Assembly (NCBI RefSeq): GCF_934294775.1
Contig: NZ_CAKRAH010000009.1
Span: 1 to 64,000 of the forward strand
Reading direction: 5' to 3'
Length of the DNA: 64,000 bases
From: an uncultured Dorea sp.
Lineage (GTDB): Bacteria; Bacillota; Clostridia; Lachnospirales; Lachnospiraceae
Below the pieces are notes generated by a model. It saw only the letters and a list, made by a program, of their open reading frames with translations, was not told the origin of the DNA and did no database searches. This document shows, piece after piece, positions 16,154 through 24,447 of the stretch. Each line of letters starts with the position of its first letter. The first letter of the stretch is position 1. The translations under genes were made by a program, and so were the position numbers.

Positions 16154-16834
16154 ATGGATAAAATTAAAATTTTAGTAGTAGACGATGAAAGCAGAATGAG
16201 GAAGCTTGTAAAGGATTTCTTAGGTAGAGAAGGATATCAGGTAATTGAGGCCGGGGACGGTATGGAAGCAATGGAAAAATTCTATGATGAGAAGAACATT
16301 GCACTGATCATTCTGGACGTTATGATGCCGAAGATGGACGGATGGCAGGTATGCCGTGAAGTGCGTCAGGAATCCAAAGTACCGATCATCATGCTGACAG
16401 CAAGATCAGAAGAAAGAGATGAACTTCAGGGATTCGATCTGGGCGTGGACGAATACATTTCCAAACCATTCAGTCCGAAGATTCTGGTTGCCAGGGTCAA
16501 TGCAATCTTAAGAAGAGCCAATGTATTGGGCGGTGGTGATGAGATTGACGCCGGAGGTATTCTGATTGACAAAGCAGCACATCAGGTGAAGATCGATGGA
16601 AAAGAGATTGAATTAAGCTTCAAGGAATTTGAGCTGCTTGCGTATTTTGTGGAAAATCAGGGCATCGCATTGTCAAGAGAGAAGATATTGAACAATGTAT
16701 GGGATTATGATTATTTCGGAGATGCAAGAACGATCGATACCCATGTGAAGAAATTACGAAGCAAACTTGGAGAAAAAGGCAATTATATCAAGACCATCTG
16801 GGGAATGGGATACAAATTCGAGGTTGATGCATAA
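16154..16834 (+). CDS. OmpR/PhoB-family response regulator
   Basis: 226-residue transcription factor: receiver domain (1-118) with the acidic pocket VVDDE, phospho-acceptor D55 in LDVMMPKMDG, conserved T (MLTARSE) and K (SKPFSP), then a winged-helix DNA-binding domain (about 128-225) with LSFKEFELLAYF and a recognition helix near DARTIDTHVKKLRSKLG. GAGGAGG precedes ATG 16154. It overlaps the kinase gene by one base (TAATG), so the two are translationally coupled. Target genes are not evident; the adjacent surface protein is one candidate by proximity only. Confidence 0.94.
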   Translation: MDKIKILVVDDESRMRKLVKDFLGREGYQVIEAGDGMEAMEKFYDEKNIALIILDVMMPKMDGWQVCREVRQESKVPIIMLTARSEERDELQGFDLGVDEYISKPFSPKILVARVNAILRRANVLGGGDEIDAGGILIDKAAHQVKIDGKEIELSFKEFELLAYFVENQGIALSREKILNNVWDYDYFGDARTIDTHVKKLRSKLGEKGNYIKTIWGMGYKFEVDA

Positions 16835-18339
16835 TGAAGATAGAAAATTTAAAAAAAAGGATGAAACCACAGAATATACACCGGTCTTTAAAGACGCAGA
16901 TGAGTATGGTATTTGTGGGACTTCTGATCTGTCTGGTAGCAGCATTCATGATCATCAATGGAAGATTTCTGGAGCCATATTATATCAGTAATAAGGAATC
17001 ACGTTTTATCGAACTCTATGAGAATCTGAACAATGTATCCAATGATGATGACTGGGATGCGAAAAAGAAGAATGATTCATTGCTTCATTTTGCAGAAAAG
17101 AATAATATATCTTATCTGGTTATTGAAAAAGATAACGATGTCCATACCAATGTCCATGATAAGAATATGCTGAAAAATCAGTTGATGGGATATTTCCTGA
17201 ATCAGGCGCAGAAAGAAAGCAGTGTGCTCAAATCAACGGATAATTACCAGATCACAAGATCCTGGGATCCGTGGAATCAGAACTACTATATCGAAATGTG
17301 GGGCAATCTTGATGACGGAAGCCAGTTTCTTTTAAGAAGTCCGGTAGAAAGTATAAAAGAAAGTGCGGCAATATCCAATCGTTTCTTATTATATATAGGA
17401 AGTATTCTGATCGTTATTACGGTTCTTCTGATCTGGTATTTTTCAAAGCGGATCACAGAACCGTTAAGAGAACTTGCAAGATTATCTGACCGTATGGCGG
17501 ATCTGGACTTCGAAGCCAAATATACCAGTGGAGGGAGTAATGAGATCGGAGAACTGGGAGCGAACTTTAACCGTATGTCTGAAAAACTGGAAAGCACGAT
17601 CTCAGAATTGAAAAAAGCGAACAACAGCCTGCAAAAAGATATTGAACAAAAAGACAAACTTGAAAAGATGAGAAATGAGTTCCTTGGAAATGTATCGCAT
17701 GAGTTAAAGACCCCGATTGCACTGATCCAGGGATATGCAGAAGGGCTAAAAGAAGGGGTTAACGAAGATGCAGAGAGCAGGGATTTCTACTGTGATGTTA
17801 TTATGGATGAAGCAGCCAAGATGAACCGAATGGTGAAAAATCTTCTTACATTAAACCAGCTGGAATTTGGTGATGAGGATATTGTATTTGACAGATTTAA
17901 TCTGACAGCCCTGATCAGAGGGGTGTTACAGAGTATGGAGATTCTTGCTGATCAGGCGGATGCAACTGTGAATTTCCGTCAGACAGAAGATATCTACGTA
18001 TGGGCAGATGAATTTAAGGTAGAACAGGTAGTGAGAAATTACGTAAGTAATGCATTCCACCATGTAAGCGGAGACAAGGTAATAGAAGTTAAGATGATCG
18101 TAGAAGGTGATAAGGTAAGAGTCACAGTATTCAATACTGGTACACCGATCCCGGAAGAAGATATTGGTCATATCTGGGATAAATTCTACAAAGTCGATAA
18201 GGCGCATACAAGGGAATATGGAGGCAACGGAATCGGATTATCTATCGTAAAGGCAATCATGAAGTCCTTCCATCAGCAATACGGAGTAAAGAATTACGAC
18301 AACGGTGTTGAATTCTGGTTCGAACTTGATGTAAAATAA
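16834..18339 (+). CDS. Membrane sensor histidine kinase
   Basis: 501 residues: first membrane segment (about 27-46), an extracytosolic sensor domain of about 135 residues without a recognised fold, second segment (about 185-205), HAMP linker (206-258), a short coiled coil, HisKA with the phospho-acceptor His289 in NVSHELKTPIALIQG, and an HATPase domain with N-box NYVSNAFHH, the DKFYKVDKAH segment and GGNGIGLSIVKAIM. The kinase core resembles VanS/PhoR-type enzymes. It is cotranscribed with the response regulator. The ligand is unknown. The following hisH begins 49 nt later with no terminator between. Confidence 0.94.
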   Translation: MKIENLKKRMKPQNIHRSLKTQMSMVFVGLLICLVAAFMIINGRFLEPYYISNKESRFIELYENLNNVSNDDDWDAKKKNDSLLHFAEKNNISYLVIEKDNDVHTNVHDKNMLKNQLMGYFLNQAQKESSVLKSTDNYQITRSWDPWNQNYYIEMWGNLDDGSQFLLRSPVESIKESAAISNRFLLYIGSILIVITVLLIWYFSKRITEPLRELARLSDRMADLDFEAKYTSGGSNEIGELGANFNRMSEKLESTISELKKANNSLQKDIEQKDKLEKMRNEFLGNVSHELKTPIALIQGYAEGLKEGVNEDAESRDFYCDVIMDEAAKMNRMVKNLLTLNQLEFGDEDIVFDRFNLTALIRGVLQSMEILADQADATVNFRQTEDIYVWADEFKVEQVVRNYVSNAFHHVSGDKVIEVKMIVEGDKVRVTVFNTGTPIPEEDIGHIWDKFYKVDKAHTREYGGNGIGLSIVKAIMKSFHQQYGVKNYDNGVEFWFELDVK

Positions 18340-18388
18340 AAACTAACAGTTCACCCGTGAAAACACATAATGAAAGGCAGGACAAAAA

Positions 18389-18994
18389 ATGATCGCAATT
18401 ATTGATTACGACGCAGGAAACATAAAGAGTGTGGAAAAAGCCATGCAGCTTCTGGGACAGGAAGTAACGATTACAAGAGACAGAGACACCATTATGAATG
18501 CAGACAAAGTCATTCTCCCGGGAGTAGGCGCATTCGGAGATGCCATGGGCAAGTTAAGACAATATGGTCTGGATGAAGTGATCCGTGATGTGACAGCAAA
18601 AGGGACGCCGTTCCTTGGAATCTGCCTGGGATTACAGTTATTATTTGAAAGAAGTGATGAGACACCGGGCGTAGAAGGTCTTGGTATCTTAAAAGGTGAA
18701 ATCTTACGAATTCCGGATAAAGAAGGCCTTAAGATTCCGCATATGGGATGGAACTCTTTAAAATTCCAGAATAACGGACGTCTGTTCAAAGGCATTCCGG
18801 AAGATTCTTACGTATATTTTGTGCATTCTTATTATCTCAAAGCAGAAGATGAAGGAATCGTAACAGCTACAACAGAATACAGTACCCATATCCATGCATC
18901 CGTAGAACAGGGCAATGTATTTGCCTGCCAGTTCCATCCGGAAAAGAGCAGTGATATCGGAATTCAGATTCTGAAAAACTTTGTGGAATTATAG
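18389..18994 (+). CDS. hisH: Imidazole glycerol phosphate synthase, glutaminase subunit HisH
   Basis: Class I glutamine amidotransferase that supplies ammonia to HisF for the fifth step of histidine synthesis. The 201 residues show the DYDAGNIKSVEKA start, oxyanion region LPGVGAFGDAM, nucleophile Cys in FLGICLGLQLLFE and the His-Glu pair in FACQFHPEKS. AAGGCAGG lies upstream of ATG 18389. It is followed by hisF at 13-nt spacing. No other his genes are present in the window. Confidence 0.96.
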   Translation: MIAIIDYDAGNIKSVEKAMQLLGQEVTITRDRDTIMNADKVILPGVGAFGDAMGKLRQYGLDEVIRDVTAKGTPFLGICLGLQLLFERSDETPGVEGLGILKGEILRIPDKEGLKIPHMGWNSLKFQNNGRLFKGIPEDSYVYFVHSYYLKAEDEGIVTATTEYSTHIHASVEQGNVFACQFHPEKSSDIGIQILKNFVEL

Positions 18995-19007
18995 GGAGGA
19001 TGAACAG

Positions 19008-19769
19008 ATGCATACAAAGAGAATTATCCCATGTCTGGATGTTAACAACGGAAGAGTCGTAAAAGGTGTGAATTTTGTGTCACTGCGTGATGCAGGTGAT
19101 CCGGTAGAGATTGCAAAAGCTTACGATAAAGCAGGTGCCGATGAGTTGGTATTTCTGGATATTACAGCATCTTCAGATGCCAGAGGCACAGTTGTAGACA
19201 TGGTACGTAAGGTATCAGAAAATGTATTTATTCCATTTACCGTCGGTGGAGGAATCCGTACGGTGGATGATTTTAAAGCATTGTTAAGAGAAGGGGCAGA
19301 TAAAATATCCATCAATTCATCTGCGATTAATACACCGAATCTGATCTCAGAAGCTGCAGAGAAGTTCGGAAGCCAGTGCGTGGTTGTTGCGATTGATGCG
19401 AAGAAGCGTGCAGACGGAAGCGGATGGAACATTTATAAAAACGGCGGACGTATTGATGTAGGGATTGATGCGGTAGAATGGGCAGCAAAGGTTGAAAAAC
19501 TGGGAGCAGGCGAGATCCTTCTTACCAGCATGGACTGTGACGGAACAAAGGCCGGATATGATCTGGAGCTTACAAAAGCAATCGCAGAAGAAGTGAATAT
19601 TCCGGTGATTGCATCCGGAGGAGCCGGTAATCTGGAGCATTTTTACGATGCACTGACAGAAGGAAAGGCAGATGCGGCGCTGGCAGCATCGTTATTCCAT
19701 TATAAAGAACTGGAAATTAAAGAAGTAAAAGAATATTTGAGGGAAAGAGGCGTATCTGTCCGTCTGTAA
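19008..19769 (+). CDS. hisF: Imidazole glycerol phosphate synthase, cyclase subunit HisF
   Basis: Beta/alpha-barrel lyase joining HisH-derived ammonia to PRFAR, giving IGP and AICAR. Start ATG 19008 is chosen because GGGAGG lies 9 nt upstream and the protein then begins MHTKRIIPCLDVNNGRVVKG in standard fashion. Motifs: catalytic Asp in CLDVNNG, the VFLDITAS strand, VGGGIRTVDD phosphate site, SINSSAI, and catalytic Asp in TSMDCDGTKAGYD. At 253 residues it is the expected size. The AICAR by-product can enter purine synthesis, whose genes appear later in the window. Confidence 0.96.
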   Translation: MHTKRIIPCLDVNNGRVVKGVNFVSLRDAGDPVEIAKAYDKAGADELVFLDITASSDARGTVVDMVRKVSENVFIPFTVGGGIRTVDDFKALLREGADKISINSSAINTPNLISEAAEKFGSQCVVVAIDAKKRADGSGWNIYKNGGRIDVGIDAVEWAAKVEKLGAGEILLTSMDCDGTKAGYDLELTKAIAEEVNIPVIASGGAGNLEHFYDALTEGKADAALAASLFHYKELEIKEVKEYLRERGVSVRL

Positions 19770-19812
19770 TATAAGAGCAGACAGCAAAAGCAGATACAAA
19801 GAAGATAAAGAA

Positions 19813-20481
19813 ATGGCAGCAATTAATAATGACTGGCTGGAAGCTCTAAAAGGAGAGTTTAAAAAGCCTTATTATAAAAAATTATTTGAAACGGTGAATG
19901 AAGAATACAGAACCAGACAGATATTTCCGCCGGCAGATGATATCTTTAATGCATTTCACCTGACACCTTTACATAATGTAAAAGCGGTTATTCTGGGACA
20001 GGATCCTTATCATAATGTAGGACAGGCGCATGGTCTTTGCTTTTCTGTAAAGAAGGGGGTAGATATTCCACCGTCTCTTGTGAATATTTATAAAGAACTC
20101 CATGATGATCTTGGATGTACGATCCCGAATCACGGATGCCTGACCAAATGGGCTGAGCAGGGTGTACTGATGCTGAATACAGTACTGACCGTAAGGGCGC
20201 ATCAGGCGAATTCCCACCGGGATATCGGATGGGAAGAATTTACCGATGCAGCGATCATGGCATTAAACAGCCAGGACAGACCGATCGTATTCATCTTATG
20301 GGGAGCACCGGCGCAGAAGAAAGCGAGAATGCTGAACAATCCGAAGCATCTGATCTTAAAGGCTCCGCATCCAAGTCCGCTTTCGGCATACAGAGGATTC
20401 TTTGGAAGTAAGCCATTTAGCCAGACGAATGATTATCTAAGGGCGCACGGGGTAGAACCGATCGACTGGCAGATAGATTAA
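19813..20481 (+). CDS. ung: Uracil-DNA glycosylase, family 1
   Basis: Removes uracil from DNA to start base excision repair. The 222 residues carry the water-activating loop GQDPYHNVGQAHGLCFS, the MLNTVLTVR segment, LWGAPAQKK and the minor-groove loop APHPSPLSAYRGFFGSKPFS. ATG 19813 follows AAGAAGATAAAGA, a weak ribosome site. It lies 43 nt after hisF and 34 nt before the lipoprotein gene, in what looks like one long transcription unit running to hflX. Confidence 0.96.
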   Translation: MAAINNDWLEALKGEFKKPYYKKLFETVNEEYRTRQIFPPADDIFNAFHLTPLHNVKAVILGQDPYHNVGQAHGLCFSVKKGVDIPPSLVNIYKELHDDLGCTIPNHGCLTKWAEQGVLMLNTVLTVRAHQANSHRDIGWEEFTDAAIMALNSQDRPIVFILWGAPAQKKARMLNNPKHLILKAPHPSPLSAYRGFFGSKPFSQTNDYLRAHGVEPIDWQID

Positions 20482-20515
20482 AGAAAAGTAAAAATTGAGG
20501 GAGTATAGAAGATTT

Positions 20516-21037
20516 ATGAAACGAATAAAAGCACTGATTGCAGTAGTCGGAGCAGGAGTACTTCTGACTGCGTGTGGGAATCCATCTAAAAAAGGAGTGG
20601 AATACCTGCAGGAAGGGGAATATGATCAGGCAATCGAACAGTTTGAACAGGCAGTAGAAAAGAACAAAAATACAGGCGATGCCTACCGGGGAATCGGAAT
20701 TGCCAAATGGGAACAAAAAGATTATAAGGGTGCAAGAAAAGCATTTTTAAAGGCACTGGATAATGATGCTGAGCAGACAGGAACGATCTACAATCTGATC
20801 GGAAGCTGCGATCTGAAACTTGAAAAAGGAAGCGAAGCACTGAATTACTTCAATCTGGGACTGGAGCAGGATGACATCAGTAAGAAGCTGAAAAAAGAGA
20901 TGCAGTTCAATGTGATCGTTGCTTATGAACAGATGGAAGACTGGGAAAGTGCAGAGGTAAAATTAGAAGATTACCTGGCAAGCTATCCGAATGATAAAGC
21001 CGCGAAGAAAGAAGCGGAATTTTTGAAAACCAGATAG
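20516..21037 (+). CDS. TPR-repeat lipoprotein
   Basis: 173 residues with a lipoprotein signal ending LLTAC (Cys20) and about three tetratricopeptide repeats (about 28-165: GVEYLQEGEYDQAIEQFEQAVE, GDAYRGIGIAKWEQKDYKGARKAF, and a further helical pair). Start ATG 20516 is preferred over an upstream in-frame TTG because it starts the signal peptide directly; GAGGGAG lies 12 nt upstream. A surface or membrane-face scaffold role is likely, without a specific partner. Confidence 0.82.
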   Translation: MKRIKALIAVVGAGVLLTACGNPSKKGVEYLQEGEYDQAIEQFEQAVEKNKNTGDAYRGIGIAKWEQKDYKGARKAFLKALDNDAEQTGTIYNLIGSCDLKLEKGSEALNYFNLGLEQDDISKKLKKEMQFNVIVAYEQMEDWESAEVKLEDYLASYPNDKAAKKEAEFLKTR

Positions 21038-21057
21038 GGAGAATACAGAAAAAAAGT

Positions 21058-22326
21058 ATGATTGAAATTAAGAAAGAGACAGAACGGGTTATTCTCGTTG
21101 GCGTAAGTCTTTCCGAGACAGATGATACAAAAGAGTCACTGGAAGAATTAAAAGATCTGGTATCCACAGCAGGAGCCGAAACCGTGGGAATGGTGATACA
21201 GAACAGGGAACAGCAGCATCCGGGAACGTACGTTGGAAAAGGAAAGTTAGATGAGATCAGAAGCCTGATCTGGGAACTGCGGGCGACCGGAATTGTCTGT
21301 GATGATGAATTATCCCCGGCACAGATGAAGAACCTTCAGGATGAACTGGATATCAAGGTAATGGACCGTACACTGGTGATCCTGGATATCTTTGCTGCAA
21401 GGGCATCTACAAGTGAAGGTAAGATCCAGGTAGAGCTTGCACAGTTAAAATACCAGCAGACACGCCTTACCGGATGGGGAAGAGCCATGTCAAGACTGGG
21501 AGGAGGAATTGGTACCAGAGGACCAGGAGAGAAAAAGCTTGAGATGGACAGGCGCCTCATTAAGAGCAGGATTGCGCAGCTTAACCGGGAATTAAAAGAC
21601 GTTAAGAAGCACAGAGAAGTCACCAGAGAACAAAGAAGCAGAAGCCACATGCCGGTGGCTGCAATTGTAGGGTATACGAATGCAGGAAAGTCTACACTTC
21701 TGAATACATTGACAGGAGCAGGCATCCTGGCAGAGGATAAGCTCTTTGCAACGCTGGATCCGACGACGAGAGACTTAAAGCTCCCAAGCGGTCAGGAGAT
21801 ACTGATGACAGACACGGTAGGATTCATCCGGAAGCTGCCGCATCACCTGATCGAGGCATTCCGAAGTACCTTAGAGGAAGCAAAATATGCAGATCTGATC
21901 ATTCATGTGGTCGATGTATCCAATCTACAGATGGATGAGCAGATGTATACGGTATATGAGACACTTCAGAATCTGGGAGTCAAAGATAAGCCGGTAATCA
22001 CGGTATTTAACAAGATGGACCGTGCAGAGGAATCTTGGGTTCCAAGAGATATCCATGCAGATTATCATGCGAAGATCTCGGCAAGAACCGGAGAAGGAAT
22101 CGAAGAATTCCTTCAGACGATCGAAGCAGTACTGCGGGAACAAAAAGTAGAGATTGAAGCCGTCTATCCATACAAAGAAGCCGGGAAGATCCAGCTTATC
22201 AGAAAGTACGGGGAACTTCAGACGGAAGAATACAGAGAAGATGGAATCTTCGTACAGGCCTACGTGCCGGCAGAGCTTTACGGACAGGTACGTCCGGAAG
22301 GTGTAGATCCGAATAACTGCTTATAA
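21058..22326 (+). CDS. hflX: Ribosome-associated GTPase HflX
   Basis: OBG-family GTPase that splits stalled or hibernating ribosomes. The 422 residues have the N-terminal HflX domain (about 25-190: TYVGKGKLDEI, DRTLVILDIFAARA, GGGIGTRGPGEKKLE), the GTPase domain (about 197-365) with P-loop GYTNAGKST, G3 DTVGFIRKLPHHL and G4 NKMD, and a C-terminal domain. ATG 21058 follows GGGAGAATACAG. Its last 49 nt overlap the 3' end of the convergent AraC gene. No terminator is visible between them. Confidence 0.95.
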   Translation: MIEIKKETERVILVGVSLSETDDTKESLEELKDLVSTAGAETVGMVIQNREQQHPGTYVGKGKLDEIRSLIWELRATGIVCDDELSPAQMKNLQDELDIKVMDRTLVILDIFAARASTSEGKIQVELAQLKYQQTRLTGWGRAMSRLGGGIGTRGPGEKKLEMDRRLIKSRIAQLNRELKDVKKHREVTREQRSRSHMPVAAIVGYTNAGKSTLLNTLTGAGILAEDKLFATLDPTTRDLKLPSGQEILMTDTVGFIRKLPHHLIEAFRSTLEEAKYADLIIHVVDVSNLQMDEQMYTVYETLQNLGVKDKPVITVFNKMDRAEESWVPRDIHADYHAKISARTGEGIEEFLQTIEAVLREQKVEIEAVYPYKEAGKIQLIRKYGELQTEEYREDGIFVQAYVPAELYGQVRPEGVDPNNCL

Positions 22327-23117
22327 GCTCTGGAAAATGTAGAATAATCTTTAAAACCACAATCGTAACAGGCCTGTGTGCGGGGCACACCGGCAGATAA
22401 TAATTCTTTTGCAAGCAGGAGCCGCTTCTGGGAAATGTATTGTCCCAGTGTATAGCCGGTTTCCTGCTTGAATAGTCTCATCATATAATATTTACTGATA
22501 TAGAACTGACCGGCAATCTTATCGATGGCCAGGTCTTCACAGAGGTGTTCGCCGACATAGTCAAGGATGGCGAGCACCTTTTCGTTGCAATTATCGGTAT
22601 CGATGAATTCGAGCCGGTTCTTTCTGGTCGCACGGTTTAAGTGGATCATGAATTCAAGAAATACAACCTGACGGTAAAGTTCAGAAGCATATCCACCGTC
22701 TGTAAAGGAGTGTTCTAACTGTGAGATGGACCGGAACAAAGAACTTTTTTCCGGGGACGGGATACGCAAAACATTCGAATGTTCCTTCTGGGCTTTCTGA
22801 AAGCAGTAGCTTAAGTCGTAAGTGTCTGTCTGATAAGCATTCATAAAATTTGGTGATATATATACGATGATACGTTCATAAGGATAGGTGTTATCAACCG
22901 TAAGCTTATGGATATCCCCCTGCTTTACCAGTACGATATCATAAGGCTTCAGATCATAAGAACGTCCTTCGATCATGTAATTGACCTTTCCGCGTATGAA
23001 GATAGTGATCTTGTCAAAATCATGATAATGGTATTCGACCTCGTTGGTTTCCTGGTCTGTCAGATGAAACAGCCGGAATTCGCTGTTTAAATATCCTTTT
23101 TTTGTATATTGTTCCAT
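22278..23117 (-). CDS. AraC-family transcriptional regulator
   Basis: 279 residues: an N-terminal cupin-like ligand domain (about 15-110: EVEYHYHDFDKITIFIRG, YDLKPYDIVLVKQGDIH), a linker, and a C-terminal double helix-turn-helix (about 175-275) with LAIDKIAGQFYISKYYMMRLFK and GFKDYSTFSRAYKQLFGSTP. Start ATG at 23117 is preferred to an upstream one because AGGAGG lies 8 nt before it. The ligand is unknown. It is divergent from the DapF homologue, whose upstream region has direct repeats with the spacing AraC proteins favour. The 3' end overlaps hflX by 49 nt. Confidence 0.9.
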   Translation of the reverse strand: MEQYTKKGYLNSEFRLFHLTDQETNEVEYHYHDFDKITIFIRGKVNYMIEGRSYDLKPYDIVLVKQGDIHKLTVDNTYPYERIIVYISPNFMNAYQTDTYDLSYCFQKAQKEHSNVLRIPSPEKSSLFRSISQLEHSFTDGGYASELYRQVVFLEFMIHLNRATRKNRLEFIDTDNCNEKVLAILDYVGEHLCEDLAIDKIAGQFYISKYYMMRLFKQETGYTLGQYISQKRLLLAKELLSAGVPRTQACYDCGFKDYSTFSRAYKQLFGSTPSGRTCP

Positions 23118-23240
23118 TGAAAAACCTCCTGTTGATCCATAAGCGTTATATGAAAACATCAGCTGCTTAAAGTAGATAAGAAATATTGGTGATGTCTGTT
23201 TGTATCAGAATATGTTCTGGTTATTTTAAGAAATCACCAT

Positions 23241-23280
23241 GCGTTCGGAAAACATTGTCAGTGGCAGGTTATCTGTATTA
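23241..23280 (+). repeat. Dispersed hairpin repeat, hybrid unit
   Basis: A-type head (GCGTTCGGAAAA) joined to a B-type tail (GGTTATCTGTATTA) around a diverged TGTCAGTGGCA core. It suggests recombination between or shared ancestry of the A and B units. Confidence 0.65.
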
Positions 23281-23296
23281 ATTTTAAATGAAAAGA

Positions 23297-23349
23297 GCAT
23301 TATTTGCAATAAAACAAAGCATTATTTGTATAGAATATGGAAATAATGC
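23297..23349 (+). promoter_or_regulatory. Three copies of GCATTATTT upstream of the DapF homologue
   Basis: GCATTATTTG at 23297-23306 and 23319-23328 in direct repeat (22-bp period) and an inverted copy AAATAATGC at 23341-23349. TAGAAT (23331-23336) between the second and third copy is a candidate -10. Likely regulator-binding sites. The following 180 nt to the gene hold no further signal that I can support. Confidence 0.45.
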
Positions 23350-23532
23350 CTGTTATGATAAGGATAGGTGAGAACACTTTTTGGTTGAAAAAGTATGGAA
23401 AATTCCGCAGGGATCTTTTGGATAAGGCAAAAATGAAGAACCAAAGATAAGAGGTACACGGAATGCCAAAAATCAGGACAAAGAAGTAAAAAGAAGAAAT
23501 AAAAAGAGTATATAAAATCAGGAGGAATAAAA

Positions 23533-24390
23533 ATGAAGGTAGTATTAGAGCGTTATCATGGATTGGGGAATGATTATCTGGTATTTGATCCAAATCATAA
23601 TGAGTTAGCATTAGACGCTGCCAATGTCAAGATGATTTGTGACCGTAATGAAGGACTCGGAGCTGACGGCGTTTTGGAAGGTCCGATTCTGAAAGAAGAT
23701 GGAATGTACGTAAAAGTATGGAATCCTGATGGAAGTGAATCAGAGACAAGTGGAAATGGTGTGCGTATCTTTGCGAAATATTTAAAAGATGCAGGATATG
23801 TACAGAAGAAAAACTTTAAATTATATACAGGAAACGGACCGGTAGAAGTGACATTTCTTAATGAGGATGGAAGCCGTCTTCGTGTATCTATGGGGAAACT
23901 TTCATTCTGGAGTGATGAGATTCCGGTTATCGGCGAAAGAAGAGAAGTGATCAATGAGGATATGGTATTTGGAAGAACGCTGTATCCGGTAACCTGTGTA
24001 TCCATCGGTAATCCACACTGCGTCATTCCGATGCGCGAGATATCCAGACCACTGGTATGCAAGATTGGTGATTATTCTGAGATTGCAAGATATTTCCCGA
24101 ACAGAATCAATACACAGATTATGAAAGTAATCGATAAGGAAAATATTGCAATTGAGATTTTCGAGCGTGGTGCAGGATATACCAGAGCTTCCGGAACAGG
24201 AGCATGTGCAGCGGCAGGTGTTGCGTATAAGCTTGGACTTACGAACAGTAAGGTGATCGTGCATATGCCGGGAGGAGAGCTGCAGGTAGAAGTAGAAGAT
24301 GATTGGAACGTCTATATGACAGGAGATGTTTTCTATGTTGCAAAGATGACGTTAAGCAATGAATTTGCAGAAAGACTTCGAGCGTTATAA
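23533..24390 (+). CDS. dapF: DapF-family epimerase homologue with Ser/Ser active site
   Basis: 285 residues, full-length DapF fold: ERYHGLGNDYLVFDP start, NPDGSESETSGNGVR, GNPHCVI and FERGAGYTRASGTGACAAAG. In characterised diaminopimelate epimerases the two acid/base residues are Cys in CGNG and CGTG. Here both are Ser: S73 (AGT codon) and S220 (TCC codon). The reading frame is otherwise intact and the substrate-contacting blocks are kept, so it is not a decayed gene. It may be an epimerase with an altered mechanism, a different isomerase, or a non-catalytic homologue. AGGAGG precedes ATG 23533. It is divergent from an AraC-type regulator. Confidence 0.8.
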   Translation: MKVVLERYHGLGNDYLVFDPNHNELALDAANVKMICDRNEGLGADGVLEGPILKEDGMYVKVWNPDGSESETSGNGVRIFAKYLKDAGYVQKKNFKLYTGNGPVEVTFLNEDGSRLRVSMGKLSFWSDEIPVIGERREVINEDMVFGRTLYPVTCVSIGNPHCVIPMREISRPLVCKIGDYSEIARYFPNRINTQIMKVIDKENIAIEIFERGAGYTRASGTGACAAAGVAYKLGLTNSKVIVHMPGGELQVEVEDDWNVYMTGDVFYVAKMTLSNEFAERLRAL

Positions 24391-24417
24391 GTCGTACTAG
24401 GCACAAACATATATTCG

Positions 24418-24426
24418 TGTTATACT
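24418..24426 (+). promoter_or_regulatory. Extended -10 promoter of addBA
   Basis: TGTTATACT (TG, one base, TATACT), 22 nt before the addB start. No good -35 is present, as usual for extended -10 promoters. The addB ribosome site AAGGAGG follows at 24435. Confidence 0.45.
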
Positions 24427-24447
24427 AGGGCATAAGGAGGAAACCTT

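Noticed and set aside
18351..18364. GTTCAC-GTGAAC-like dyad before hisH as an operator
   Set aside because: Too short and imperfect, with no promoter elements around it.
23533..24390. DapF homologue as a pseudogene
   Set aside because: The frame is complete, normal in length, has a good ribosome site, and both substitutions are clean Cys-to-Ser changes.
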